A DNA stretch of 64,000 nt from Abelmoschus esculentus (GCA_035048815.1 JAUCBN010000011.1:11123501-11187500), one strand, 5' to 3'; shown: positions 9,889 through 21,289, counted from the stretch's first letter. A program made the numbers and translations. The notes: generated by a model not told the origin, from the sequence alone.

Positions 9889-10632
9889 TCTGTTTCATCA
9901 GCTCGGTTTTGAACCATGCATCGGATGAACCGACGTCTGCAATGCAAGTAACGGCATCGGATGAACCGTGCAATGGAAGTGTAATTCGGCCAATTCTGTA
10001 CCTTCGCTTCTGTTATGCGTAACCATAGAGTTAATTGTGACATTTAGAAAGTAAACTTGTAGACATTTCTTCCTAGTTTGCACTTTGAATTGGAAACATG
10101 AAGCTGTTTGGTCCAGCTTTATATATGATATGTAAAACTAGAAATCTATTAAACAACTTATATCACAAATAAATACCTAAAATATATTAATTTTTTAAAT
10201 TTATAAATTTTTTTTGTCAAATTAAGTATTCAAAGTATATATCTAAAGTATATTATTTTGGTCAAAATATGTATCTAAATATTTTTTTAATTAATATCAT
10301 ATGTTAACATTTAGGAATCTAGATGAATAAAAATATACTTTAGGCAGTTATTTTAAAAAAAAATGTTCTAATTATTTATTTTGACTAAAAAATATTATTT
10401 TGGTTACTTAGATAAAAAAAAAATTAGATACTTTAGATACTATCAAAATCGTTTTAATTGATGAAACATTGATATGTATAGGCTTAATATCTATTTTGGC
10501 CTTTCTATTTCACTGAAATTCTTATTTTGGTCCTTCAAATATTTTTTGATTATTTTTTTTACTTTTATACTCTTATTCCAATGCATCGCTTTCACCTTGC
10601 TGTAACCGTTAAAGAATGTTGACCCAGATTAA
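9889..10632. other. Gene-free; probable MurD 3' flank then AT-rich repeat
   Basis: 9889-10100 is likely 3' UTR of the truncated gene and contains two copies of CATCGGATGAACCG (9919-9932 and 9954-9967). 10100-10480 is AT-rich with nothing recognisable. 10480-10632 has TTTTGG(C/T)C(C/T)T words typical of LTR or MITE debris. Confidence 0.4.
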
Positions 10633-10891
10633 GAGAGATTATATTATAGGCTTGATTTACTACGTTAATCGTGGTCTCTAACCAATGAAAATCATTCATT
10701 CCACCACTAATCAGTCACGTAATTAATATAATTTTTAGAAATTATATTTTTAAAATGATATGAAAATTATGAGTGGAAGATTCATTGGTTGGAAAAAAAA
10801 ATGAGTTAAAGATTAATGGTGAAGTGGGTGGTTATAATTGGATGGGACCATGGCTGACGTGGTGAGCCAGACTCATGATATAATTTCTCTC
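10633..10891. mobile_element. Long-TIR MITE (family M), copy 1
   Basis: Ends GAGAGATTATATTATAGG and (reverse complement) GAGAGAAATTATATCATGAG, with imperfect inverted similarity extending about 80 bp inward. Flanked by GATTAA on both sides (10627-10632, 10892-10897). The internal sequence closely matches copy 5 at 39690. Non-coding. Confidence 0.75.
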
Positions 10892-10984
10892 GATTAATAA
10901 GATGATACAGGTTAAAGTAATTAAAATTTTAAAACAACGAAAAGTATAAATAAATTATTTTATGAATATTTATTTTTTTAAGAA

Positions 10985-11102
10985 ATTAAAGAGAGTTTGG
11001 TTCACGAAATATAAGATTATCTTTAAGAATAAATTACCGAAATATAATATTACTGGATGTATTATTGAGAATAATATATTATCTTATTTGATTTATTTGG
11101 TA
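10985..11102. mobile_element. Left part of an older TIR element split by the MULE
   Basis: AGAGTTTGGTTCACGAAATATAAG at about 10992 resembles the reverse complement of sequence at about 19830-19870 (GTTTGGTTTATGAAAAAAAT). If these are the two ends of one element, the 8-kb MULE inserted into it. The match is short and imperfect. Confidence 0.4.
11094..11102. repeat. Target-site duplication of the MULE, left
   Basis: TATTTGGTA, identical to 19087-19095 immediately outside the other terminus. Confidence 0.85.
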
Positions 11103-11276
11103 GGCCAAATTTTAGGAAATAAGGTTTCCTAATTAAAATATTAAGGAAATGAGAAAACATCATCAAAATTTGAAGAACTACGACAAAAGGAACAATAAAT
11201 AAGGAGAACGCCAAGAGAACATGGCGTTCTCCATATTTTATTTATATTTCGCATGAGCTGAAGCAAGCTGAAGCCG
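11103..11276. repeat. Left TIR of the MULE
   Basis: Pairs with 18905-19086. Shared landmarks, reading inward: GGAAATAAGGTTTCCTAATT, ACTACGACAAAAGGAACA, the perfect-looking hairpin GGAGAACGCC...GGCGTTCTCC (11205-11233), and CATATTTTATTTAT followed by GAGCTGAAGC. Confidence 0.85.
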
Positions 11277-11304
11277 GATAATTGGCTGGACAGGAGACGA
11301 GCAA

Positions 11305-11400
11305 AACACCAACCTCACATGACGTTATCCTAGGGAGAGCGCCAAGAGAATATGGCGTTATGCCTAGGGAGAGCGCCAAGAGGACATGACGTTATGCCTG
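11305..11400. repeat. Left subterminal hairpin array
   Basis: Two full 34-bp units, each CCTAGGGAGAGCGCCAAGAG plus an 8-base variable loop and a TGGCGTTATG or TGACGTTATG arm (11329-11362, 11363-11396), preceded by a partial unit. The arms GCGCCA and TGGCGTTA can pair. Confidence 0.75.
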
Positions 11401-12045
11401 TCTTCAGCACGCCTGCCACGCTGGTTAAAGCACGCCTGACACAATGATTAAAGTTGTCCATTCTACACCATTCAATGGACACCATTATTAAAAGAGAGAA
11501 GGCATGTTTAAAGCTGATCCATGCTGCAAAATTATTGAAGGGGAGAAGATACGTTTAAAGCCTGCATGCTGTATGCAAAAATAATTGTACCTAGAGAACT
11601 GTTTGACCAGCTTTGTAGCAGGAAAAATTTGAAATCAAATGGTGAAAATTAATTGATTGAACTGAGGTTGATGCAGCGGGAATCCTGCTGAAAAGGTGGT
11701 GTAATGATTTTTTTACTTTCATGTGACTCTACCCTTCTATCTATTTATATTTAGTTGGTGTTGGTGAAATGAAACTATATGATGAAAAGCAATTGAAAAA
11801 AAAAGACCAACAGAAATTAATAGTTCTATTGCGATATCAAGTATGTTTCTAATTTTTTTTAGTTTTGTTAGATTATATTTTAGTTTAATTTAAATTCGTT
11901 ATATTTCTTGTTATATTATATTCATTATATGTTAATTTTGTTTATTTATATATATTTATTTAATTTGTTTAAACATGTCCATAATTTTGATATTTAAATT
12001 GGTGTTTGTTTCTATCTTTTGGTATTTTTGCAGACTTATTCTAAA

Positions 12046-14153
12046 ATGACATCCGGTGAAGGTGAAGTGTTATTGTATTTTGATCCTAAACATATTTCCT
12101 CTCATATTAGTGATGAGAAAGTAAGTTATTTGAATAAAATTATGTCACTATTTTTAATTTTATATTAATTTATTATATAATTAATCTAATTATTATACAT
12201 ATAGGGTGAAGAGGATATGATCAGCCGTCGAGGATTAAAAATTAAAGAGCCTTCAGAGCACATAATTTATTACTTACAGATTTCGGGTTTTTACAATGCT
12301 TTATTTTTCGCGGGTTTAAGATTATTACTGGCTTGGTTACTGGATTGCTCGAAAGATGGAGACCTGAAACCCACACATTTCATTTTTCTTGTGGAGAATG
12401 CACAATAACTTTAGAAGATGTCGTAATACAGTTAGGTGTACAAGTAAATGGTAACCCGTTGGTTGGACACAACAACTATAATGTATTTGAGTTTTGCTGG
12501 CAAAACTCTTGGTAAAATTCCTCCGAAGGAATGTGTGAGTGGTTTACGTCTTAAGATTTCATGGTTGCAAACTGAATTTTTCGTAACAGAGACCTCGACG
12601 CAACAAGAACTTATGTATGCAGCTCGAGCATATATATTTAACTCATTGGTGGTATATTGATGCCAGATACATATGGTACTCTAGTTCACACACAATATCT
12701 ACCGATGTTGGCTGATTTGAGCACAATTATAGAATATAGTTGTGCCTCTGCAATATTATTATTTTTATACCATAAAATATGCAAGACGTCGATTATTATT
12801 GGTGAGAAAAGGATATCAGATATGGGTAGATGTTTGATTTTATTACAGTCCTAGGCTTGGTATAGATTATCTTATCTAACTCTCATTGTAGAAACACTAG
12901 TTGACATTCAATTTCCGCTTGCTGGAGGGTAAAAATAGTTTTATATTAATTACTTTTTTACCACATTTATGTAATATCTAGTTATGTACAATAATTTCAA
13001 TATTTTTGCAGATGGAGACATAAGTTAAAGAATGCAAGGCTTGTTCACAATAATGTTCGAGACATAAGACTGAAAATTGAAATCCTCGGAAAAACTCAGG
13101 TATTTGTTTATATATTTTAATAATTTGATTTATTTATTAATATATAACGTACTTTGTTATTAATAAATAAAGTTAAATTTATTTGGTACAGTTTATTTGG
13201 TTGCCGTACAAGATTTCATCCGTAAAGGCTTATATACCTCAATTTGTACAACGTTGTAGATCATTTTGGGGTCCAGTTGTGTCTCTAATCCATTTTGCTA
13301 CGATTGAATTTCATTGTGCTGATAGAGTGTTGCGACAATTCAACTTCCATCAGCCTATTCCTAGATCTCCTCCTACAGCGAGCAAATTCAAATCAGAACT
13401 AGAAAATGTAGATTTGATGAGAATTGGGTTATCAAACAAGCCAGATTTATTCAGATTTGGGAACAAAGATATGCACGGTGGGTAGATGAATTGAATCCAG
13501 TCGATGAAAGTGATTTTAATTTAAATTCAGAATACTATTCATGGTATTCATAGAACGGGAAATCATCAATAGTGTCATCCGAAACTTCAAGTCATTGGTT
13601 TGAAGAGTCTCGTTGCTCTAAACATGTCCATTTATCATCTTGGGTTGATCCCAGATTTGAACCAACTGTAGATGAAACCAACTTCGAAGATTCGCAAGGT
13701 TGGCAACCACCATCATGGACTTCATCTATGCAACCACTATCATAGACTCCATCTATGCAACCACCATCATGGACTCCATCTATACAACCGCCCCAAACAA
13801 ATGTTGGTGAGAGCTCATTTCGGTATGGTAATGTTCTAGATCAACCACCAACGAATTTTACATGGGGTGACAATTCATTTTCTCAATCGGAGTACAATTA
13901 CAATGATGGTGAAGGATATATACCACAATTTGGGTATGATCAGACAATGATGGGGGTTAGTAGTATGATATCTTTGTTGTCGACTACTAACATTAGCAGT
14001 TCAACATGGTCTTTTCATGAACAAATGTTATCTACACCACCTTTGATGCAAATTGGGGTTAATGATGATGATGCAGATGAGTCCCCAGATCAACCACGAC
14101 GACTGGTCCAGCCACCTAGGCGATATGATCAGACATTATCCTTTCATCGATAG
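12046..14153 (+). pseudogene. MULE-borne plant mobile domain (PMD) gene, decayed
   Basis: Related to MAIN/MAIL1-type PMD proteins (aminotransferase-like plant mobile domain), which act in nuclei in silencing and genome stability; the transposon version's role is unknown. Exons: 12046-12120 (MTSGEGEVLLYFDPKHISSH), 12205-12928 (IIYYLQISGFYNALFF; ERWRPETHTFHFSCGECTIT; EDVVIQLGVQVNG), 13012-13099 (RHKLKNARLVHNN), 13192 to the end (FIWLPYKI; DRVLRQFNFHQPIP). A TATA-like CTATTTATATTTAG lies near 11739, and a 5'-UTR intron probably ends at about 12033. Frame breaks near 12320, 12490, 12640 and 13470, and stops at 12852, 13551 and 13743, disable it. The C-terminal tail (13755-14153) stays open: a Gln/Pro/Ser-rich low-complexity region. 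Confidence 0.82.
13704..13790 (+). repeat. 27-bp in-frame tandem repeat in the PMD gene tail
   Basis: Three units of CAACCACCATCATGGACT-CCATCTATG type, encoding repeated QPPSWTPSM. The middle unit carries TAG instead of TGG. Its length, a multiple of three, suggests that it arose while the gene was still coding. Confidence 0.75.
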
Positions 14154-14362
14154 GCATTACCAAGACGGAGGTGAGATAAGAATTTGTAGTTCGGAATTTG
14201 TCATGTTATCTTTTAATTTGTACTTCGGAATTTGTCATGTAATTTATTTCAATTTACCTTTTTTAATGGCTAATGTTATATCTTTTATTTATAATCACAC
14301 ATATTTTTATTTATAATCCTACATACTTTTATTTATAATAAAACATACACAAACATGTCTAA

Positions 14363-16652
14363 TTAGGTTGATGGTCCTACACCATAATTGATATTAATAG
14401 ATCTATTTCGACACTTGTTTCTAGTGTTCCCTGGTGCCCTACAAAGTGTGCAATGTCTAATCTGAACCCCTCATTCTCTTTCATATAGATCATCCATATT
14501 TGTGTGAATACGAGTAGACTTCGGCCTTCCCTTCAATGTTCTATGAAGATTTGGATTTGGTAACCATTGTTCGTATATTGGTTCGACTGGCCAATAATCT
14601 TGATTCGAAATTGTCTGAAACTAAAATCGGTATATATTCGTCATGGTTTGCATGTTATAACACGGATCTGCATATATGTAAGGATCCATACAAATATGCA
14701 TACAAGTTTCAATCGTATGAGAACAGGGGTATCAAAATGCTTGAAATGCTCCGCAATCACACCACCGTCGATTAAGATTGACTTGAAAAATATTTGGTTC
14801 GCCTCGAACTCTACCTTCTACAGTAAATTCTGCTTGACTTGGGTCGAATGTTCTAACTCTCATAGAGCTTGCATCTGATTGAAGACCATTCATTCTGTCT
14901 TGCAGAGTCTGCGACCAAAATTGTCCATTGTTTAGTCAAGCGATAACTTCTTGTCCCTTGTCAGACCAAAATTTACCCAATCGAAAATAAGTCTCCCACA
15001 CAATACTTGCAATAGGGAGATGGCGAGTTCCTTTAAGAACCGAATTTATAGCCTCAGCAAGATTAGTAGTAATATGACCGTATCGTTGACCTTCATCGTA
15101 TGCTTGAGACCATCTTTCCCTTGGAATGTTATTAGCAAAATTAAATACAAGGTGGCCATAACGTCTCAACCTTCTAATTATCGCATCAAATTTTGGTCGA
15201 ACTAGTTTGTACCCTATTAAAAGAAAGAGTTAGTAAGATATTAAAAAACGTAATTTAAAATAAAATGAACGATAATTTACTTGTGCCTAAGATCTCTCTT
15301 CGAATCTCATTGTTACTAAATCTATTTTTCGTGTTGGATGCGATATGTTGTACACAATATGTTGGATATGCATGTGAAGGAAGTCATAAACTTTATTCTC
15401 TGTCAATTACTGATAAAAGCGTAGTTCCTCTATCAGAAATCATACAAACTCCATCTTCTTTTACAACATGTTTGCGTAAATGATTGAAAAAGAATTACCA
15501 TCCAGCAGCGTCTTCTTTTTCCACTATGGCAAAGGCAATAGGGGATATATTGTTGTCTCCATCTTGTGCAACAGCTACAAGTAATATATGATCGTATTTC
15601 CCATACAACCAGGTACCATCAACTTGAATCATACGCTTGCAAAATGGGAAACCTTCAATACAAGCCTTGAAAGTCCAAAATAACTTACTGAAGATTCTTT
15701 TACCATGAATTAACTCGCCTCTTGAGTTGTAAGCTGGTATGGTTTCATACTCCATAATGGTTCCTGGGATAAATATTTTCATTGCTCGTATAAGAGCTGG
15801 TAGCTCATTATACGATTTATCCCAATCACCATACAATTATGCCACCGCCTTCTGTTTAGCCATTCAAGCCTTGTAATAGGATGGGATATATCCAAGCTAA
15901 TTTTGGATAGATGCTACTAATACTGAAATCGCAATTCAAGGATCTTTCTCAACCAATAGTCGATTGTACGCACAGATTATATCAGAATTTAAATTTATGT
16001 GATCTTGTGATAGTGATAGGTTTGAACATGTGTACTGCTCATTGAACCTTGTTACCTCCAACATTTGAATTCTTTGTCGAAAAGAAATTCTAATCTTCCA
16101 TGGACAATTACTCTTTCAATTAATACACTTAGCACAGTAGGTTTGTCTATCAGACTCAGCCACACATGATACAATATGACATTTTATGCAGTATTCCTTA
16201 ACTGCAACTTGAACATCTTTCTTCGTTTTGAATTATGCTTTTATTTCTAATTCACCATATTGAGATGATGAAGTAGAACCGAAGACGCGAGCTATATGTT
16301 CAGAATCTCGCATTGAAGAATAATCGACCTCGTTCATGTGAGTGGGAGGTTCATAAGCTGGATAAATAGACTGCATTTGTTCAGGCTCTGGTGCAACATA
16401 ACCGTAAATAGGTGGATAATTTTTCAGTCCAAGCCGAGCAACCACAGCGGACTATATATCATCTTCTACATGCATATCATTACCTTCATTCACCTCGGTC
16501 ATAACAGTGTCAACATCATCAGCATCAAGTAAATGAACGTTATCATCTTTCGTGATCGGTACAATATTTTCTTTGTCGTCATTAAAATCGGCAAGCGATT
16601 CACCCCAACGACCAACCAGATCTTCAGTGTCGCAATATAGCGAGGAGCTCAT
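14363..16652 (-). pseudogene. MuDR-type MULE transposase, decayed
   Basis: Starts at ATG 16650-16652 (MSSSLYCDTEDLVGRWGESL). Domains in order: acidic N-terminus; WRKY-GCM1-like zinc region (CHIVSCVAE..TYCAKC..CPWKIRIS, about 16080-16200); MULE core with first catalytic Asp in QVDGTWLYGKYDHILLVAVA (about 15585-15635), second Asp in MISDRG (about 15430) and Glu in NLAEAINSVLKG (about 15050-15070); SWIM zinc finger CDCGAFQAF..YPCSH (about 14720-14758); C-terminal knuckle CTLCRAPGNTRNKC with Asn replacing the usual His (about 14410-14450). Stops interrupt at about 14734, 15492, 15835, 15940 and elsewhere. It would have cut and pasted the element through its TIRs. The DDE triad is all still recognisable. 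Confidence 0.85.
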
Positions 16653-16764
16653 TCTATCTACCTATTAAAAAATAAGATATAGTTATTATCATTTAAATAT
16701 AACTCCAATCAAACATACAAAATCAATTTTATAAACTGAAAACAACAACTTACTTTTAAGATAC

Positions 16765-18434
16765 TGTCGCGACCGTTTAAAAATCGAAAGGTGTGAAAAA
16801 TAGCCTGGCGAGTGAATTTTATAAAAGTCGATTTAATTGCTTTTAAATATGAAAAAAACAAATTTTATCGAAAACATTTTAAAATTAATTTAGAGTCGCC
16901 ACTGGCCACTTTGGTAGGCCAGACACCATAAAACAAACCAGAGATTCATAAAAAAATATTTAGGTTCGGGAGTCGGTTACACGTAAGGATGACCCTTACG
17001 AGCGCCCGAAAATCGGTACCTTTTAATTACACGTGGCATTTTGGTATTGCGAATAATAATATTAATTTAATTCGTCATTGGCAAATAAATATTGCTCGAA
17101 TAAGAATATCCTTTTGGATAAAAAGATACATTTCTTTTAAATACGAGCTTTGAATAAGACGTCCTAAAATAGGAAACCTTGACTCGTATTTAAAGAAATA
17201 TAAATTTTGACCCAAAAGGTTTTAAAATGCATGATCGGTTATTATCTTATCAATTTTAAGTTCTAACCTAAAAAAAGCTCCATCAATTTAAATAATTAAA
17301 TCCTATTAAATTTTTAATTTTACCGGGTGTATTATGATAACATCCGAATGCACGGATACTACCATTTCGACACCAAACAAAATTAATAATTCTATTAGTG
17401 CTACTAATCTTTACCTAATTAATTTTATTAAATTCTAACCTTAAATTATTTATCATTTTCTACGTTTCGATGACGCGCCGAATACGATACCGAAGTACAC
17501 TCTTGGCCAACATAATGTCATTTCATAATATTGACCACTTAGTGTATCCAAGGTATAAGATTAGAACGTCATCGTTACTAAATTATCTCCCTATTTAAAT
17601 TAATTATAATTAGAGTGACTAACCCTAAAAGGCTCTAATTTAATTATCTAAGTGTGAAAATTAAGTGTTCTCCTAAACAAAAATATTCTATATGATTTTT
17701 AAAAACGCAAGCAAACATATAAATTAAATAAATAAAACATTAATAAATGAAAGCATTAATTAATAATAAAGAAATTAAATTAAATTTTATCTAAGAACAT
17801 AATGATTCGAATACGAAAATCATGTCAAAGAGATAACCAAGCAAGCAACGCAAACAAATAATCTAATTAACAATGATTCGAATAAATGTTGAATTGAGGA
17901 AACCAATACCAACCATGGGAATGGAATGGAATGGAATGGAATTCATGTTCGTTTCATATCAAATTTTAAATTAATAGAAAGCAATATGGAGTAAAAAAAT
18001 ATATCGATATCATGAGAATGGTTCCAGTGAAGCCTCCAAAAAGTGATCCTTTGCTCTTTGATTTAGCAATTTTTCCAATTGCAATTATGGTGCTTCAATC
18101 CAGCAAAACCTCCCTTTGATTTCAAAATACCAGAGAAACAAAAATCCAAATGTCTCTCTCACTTAGTTGCCGCATGCCCTGGAAAATGGAAACTAATAAT
18201 AACTTATGAAAACCTCCCCTATAACCGCATGTTCATTTCTTTTTATTAATTAAATTTTATTATTTTATTTTATTTTGTTTTTTAGTAATAGTTTATTCTT
18301 ATCTATTATTATTATATTTATCATTTTTTAATTTTATTTATTTATAATTTACATCATATCATTATTTATTTATATTTAATATTTACTTGTGACCTTATTT
18401 TATATTTGAACTCAGACAAAATTCGGGTATGACA
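16765..18434. mobile_element. 1.67-kb solo LTR inserted in the MULE
   Basis: Begins TGTCGCGACC and ends GGGTATGACA (TG...CA), flanked by GATAC at 16760-16764 and 18435-18439. No coding, primer site or polypurine tract is inside, so it is a solo LTR left by recombination. Composition fits a long-LTR, probably Ty3/gypsy-type, family. A GGAAT microsatellite (four to five units) lies at 17919-17941. The insertion is about 110 bp upstream of the transposase start codon. Confidence 0.8.
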
Positions 18435-18659
18435 GATACAAAACAAATAAAACTCAATAATATTTGTTCCTTCAAATCTAGTACGAAAAAAACTCACTAC
18501 TCCACAAATTTTACAAACTGAAAACACTAATCTCTCAAGATTTCTGAAACTGCTCAAGCTTACAACTTCTTCTACCACTCAAACTTATATTTTATAACTG
18601 AAATATATAAATTAAAAAAAAAGTACATGTTTGACAAATTTTTTAGCTGGATTCCAGCT

Positions 18660-18803
18660 GCATGTACCCTCTATGTCTACTGAAATATTGTTTGCATGTA
18701 TCCTTACGTCTGCAAAAAACTATGTGGAAGCATGCATGCACCTCTACGTCTGCGAAATGCATGCACCCCTACGTCTGCGAAACTGAGTGGAAGCATGCGA
18801 GTT
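18660..18803. repeat. CTACGTCTGC-type subterminal direct repeats
   Basis: Three to four diverged copies of GCATG(C/T)A(C/T)CCCTACGTCTGCGAAA between 18691 and 18785, next to the hairpin array. They have no obvious partner in the left arm. Confidence 0.6.
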
Positions 18804-18804
18804 C

Positions 18805-18900
18805 AACGCCAAGAAAGCATGGCGTTACCCTTGAGTACAACGCCATGTCTTCATGGCGTTACCCTTGAGCAAGACGCCAGCTCCACATGGCGTTACCCCT
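18805..18900. repeat. Right subterminal hairpin array
   Basis: Three roughly 34-bp units: AACGCCAAGAAAGCATGGCG, AACGCCATGTCTTCATGGCG and GACGCCAGCTCCACATGGCG, each followed by TTACCCTTGAG or similar. Each is a short stem-loop. Mirror of the left array. Confidence 0.78.
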
Positions 18901-18904
18901 TTGA

Positions 18905-19086
18905 GCTTCAGCTGCTTCAGCTCATGCATGAGCTGTTCGTGGGAAATAAATAAAATATGGAGAACGCCATGTTCTCTTGGCGTTCTCCTTATTCACTGTT
19001 CCTTTTGTCGTAGTTTCCCAATTTTTGGTGATGTTTCCTCATTTCCCTAATATTTAATTAGGAAACCTTATTTCCCAAAATTTGTC
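18905..19086. repeat. Right TIR of the MULE
   Basis: Reverse-complement partner of 11103-11276, containing the GGAGAACGCCATGTTCTCTT hairpin at 18958-18988. Confidence 0.85.
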
Positions 19087-19095
19087 TATTTGGTA
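19087..19095. repeat. Target-site duplication of the MULE, right
   Basis: TATTTGGTA, identical to 11094-11102. Confidence 0.85.
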
Positions 19096-21285
19096 AGGAT
19101 ATACGATTATAGTGTTTGATAAGAGAAATGTAAGATTAATTAGAAAATAAAAAGTTACCAATTTATTCTTATGATATATTTTTAATAAATTAAACTTTTA
19201 ATTATTAAATTAAAAATGCTCGCATAAAAATTTATATAACTTGTTACACTATCTAAACTTTACAAAAAATATATTTATAATATATTTATTATATTAAATA
19301 TTTTTAAAAATATATTTATATATCTTTATTCCCTTTTAATTAAAAAAATATTTAAAAGGTTTAAATTTTTATTTTTTATTATATTTATCATTTATCAAAT
19401 AAATTAAAGTAAATAATAAAATAAATATAATAATAATAAAATAATAAAACTAAATTAATTTACCAAATTTCAAGATGAAATATTATAAAGAAAATATTAA
19501 TAAAAATATATTATTAAGTATTATAATATTATTTAAATACATACAACATCATTTATATATTAAAATAACATTAAATAAAAATATTTAATAAATTTATATT
19601 ATAAATAATTAATTATCGAATTAAAAATATAATAAATAATCAATATAAACTTAATTCATTATTATAAGGACAAATTTGTCTAAAGAAGAAGGAATTGTAT
19701 AATATCTAACAACACGAAAGGAATAACGTTCTCACCATTTGAGGAAAAAAGCCACTATTGAAAAAGAATAATACCTACTTGTAAGAATATTCTTAAACCA
19801 GACATAAAAATATAAGTTTAGAAAAAAATATTACCCTCGATAATCATTTTTTTCATAAACCAAACATATCCTAAATATAATTTTAACTTTTAAACTGTTT
19901 TTTTACTTTTAAATATAATTTATATAATTATAAAAGACAAATTTTATATTTTTATGTTTTTAATTGTAATTGTTTTGATACATGGTAGCTGTATTTGTAA
20001 AGTCGTCTCAATACGATGAATAGATATTAATTGGTATATTTTTTAAATATAAATAATTAAATTTATTAAATTATTTTAAATTATAATTAAATTAATAAAT
20101 AATATTAGTTTTAAAGAAAAATTTACATAAATATTATAGTTGGTATTTTAATTTTCCAAAATACTACATCAATCACTTTATTTCCCAAATATTATACTTT
20201 AAATAATAACTTTGAAAATGATTATATAAAAATATGATTAATTTTGAATAGCGAAATAGATTAAATAGAATAAAAAATTAAATTCGGTATCAAGATGTGT
20301 CGACCTTAATAGAGTTTTGATAGTTTTTGAAGTGTTTTTTACAAATCATTGTTCAAAATCAGTAACACTCATATCGATTTTAATTTTTTATTCGATTTAA
20401 TTAATTTTACTGTTTAAAATTAGATTCTTTAAAAATCATTTTTAAAGTTATTATTCAAAGTACAATATTTTAAAAAATAACATAACTAGTGCTATATTTT
20501 GAGAATTTAAGTCATATTTTTAAAATTTTACTGAATTTTAAAGATCAAAACTATCATTATATCAAATCATATTAGATATTTATTTAAATTTTAATCAAAG
20601 AATAATTTAATTATAATCAAATTTTAATTGAGTAAATGTTTATAACTATCAATAATTGATAATACAGTCCAACACTTAATCAATAATTGCATATTAATAA
20701 TATAACTTTACCATAAATAAGGAAAGAGGGAGTTTAATTACTGGAATGAGAGGAAAGAGATTAAGAAAAGCATAAAGGAGGGAGGGAAGAAAAGATTAAA
20801 AAAATAAATCTAATGGTTATCTAGAATATTGAAAAATTAAAAGAAAAAAAGAGCGAAGACAATTTTTCTTGTTTTTGTGTAAATATTTTTTTAAATTAGG
20901 TAAAAAATAAAAAAATAAAGTCATAATACTTTAATAATAAAATTATTAAAATAACATTTAAAATAATTTTATTTAATATTTTTATTATAATTTTATTTTT
21001 TTAATTCAATCACTCAAAAATTTATTTAATTTAAAATTTATAATCACATAGGTTACTCAAAAAAAAAATACTAAGACTCGTCGACTTTATATCTAAAATT
21101 ATGAATATAATTAAGAAGATATTTTAATCACCACCTTTTGTAACGACAATCAACATTACATATTATATCTTATGTACAATCATGTGGCATTGATTTGGAT
21201 CATATGTTTATAAAATAAAAAGTCTTTAATGCATAACTTGAACGACAAAAAAATCGGTCGAATATATGCTTTTCTTTAATAAGTT
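19096..21285. other. AT-rich gene-free stretch
   Basis: Very AT-rich, with no frame or RNA recognised. Around 19830-19870 lies the probable right end (CATAAACCAAACATATCC) of the element that hosts the MULE. Confidence 0.5.
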
Positions 21286-21289
21286 ATCG

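Larger units (their letters stand above)
11103..19086. mobile_element. 8-kb Mutator-like element carrying PMD and transposase genes
   Basis: Termini GGCCAAATTTTAGGAAATAA (11103) and, reversed, GACAAATTTTGGGAAATAAG (19086) begin TIRs of about 175 bp, flanked by the perfect 9-bp duplication TATTTGGTA. Inside both TIRs are arrays of CGCCA...TGGCG hairpins. The body holds two convergent decayed genes: a PMD-domain gene on plus (12046-14153) and a MuDR-type transposase on minus (14363-16652), their 3' ends about 210 bp apart. This convergent two-gene plan recalls maize MuDR. PMD domains are known to ride in plant MULEs. A solo LTR (16765-18434) was added later. Both genes carry frameshifts and stops, so this copy is not autonomous. 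Confidence 0.88.

Noticed and set aside
11305..11400. CRISPR-like array
   Set aside because: Only two or three units, the supposed spacers are hairpin loops, and the context is a plant transposon end.
18662..19050. Overlapping plus-strand open frames
   Set aside because: They translate the subterminal hairpin repeats and TIR of the MULE; the apparent protein repeats are DNA repeats.
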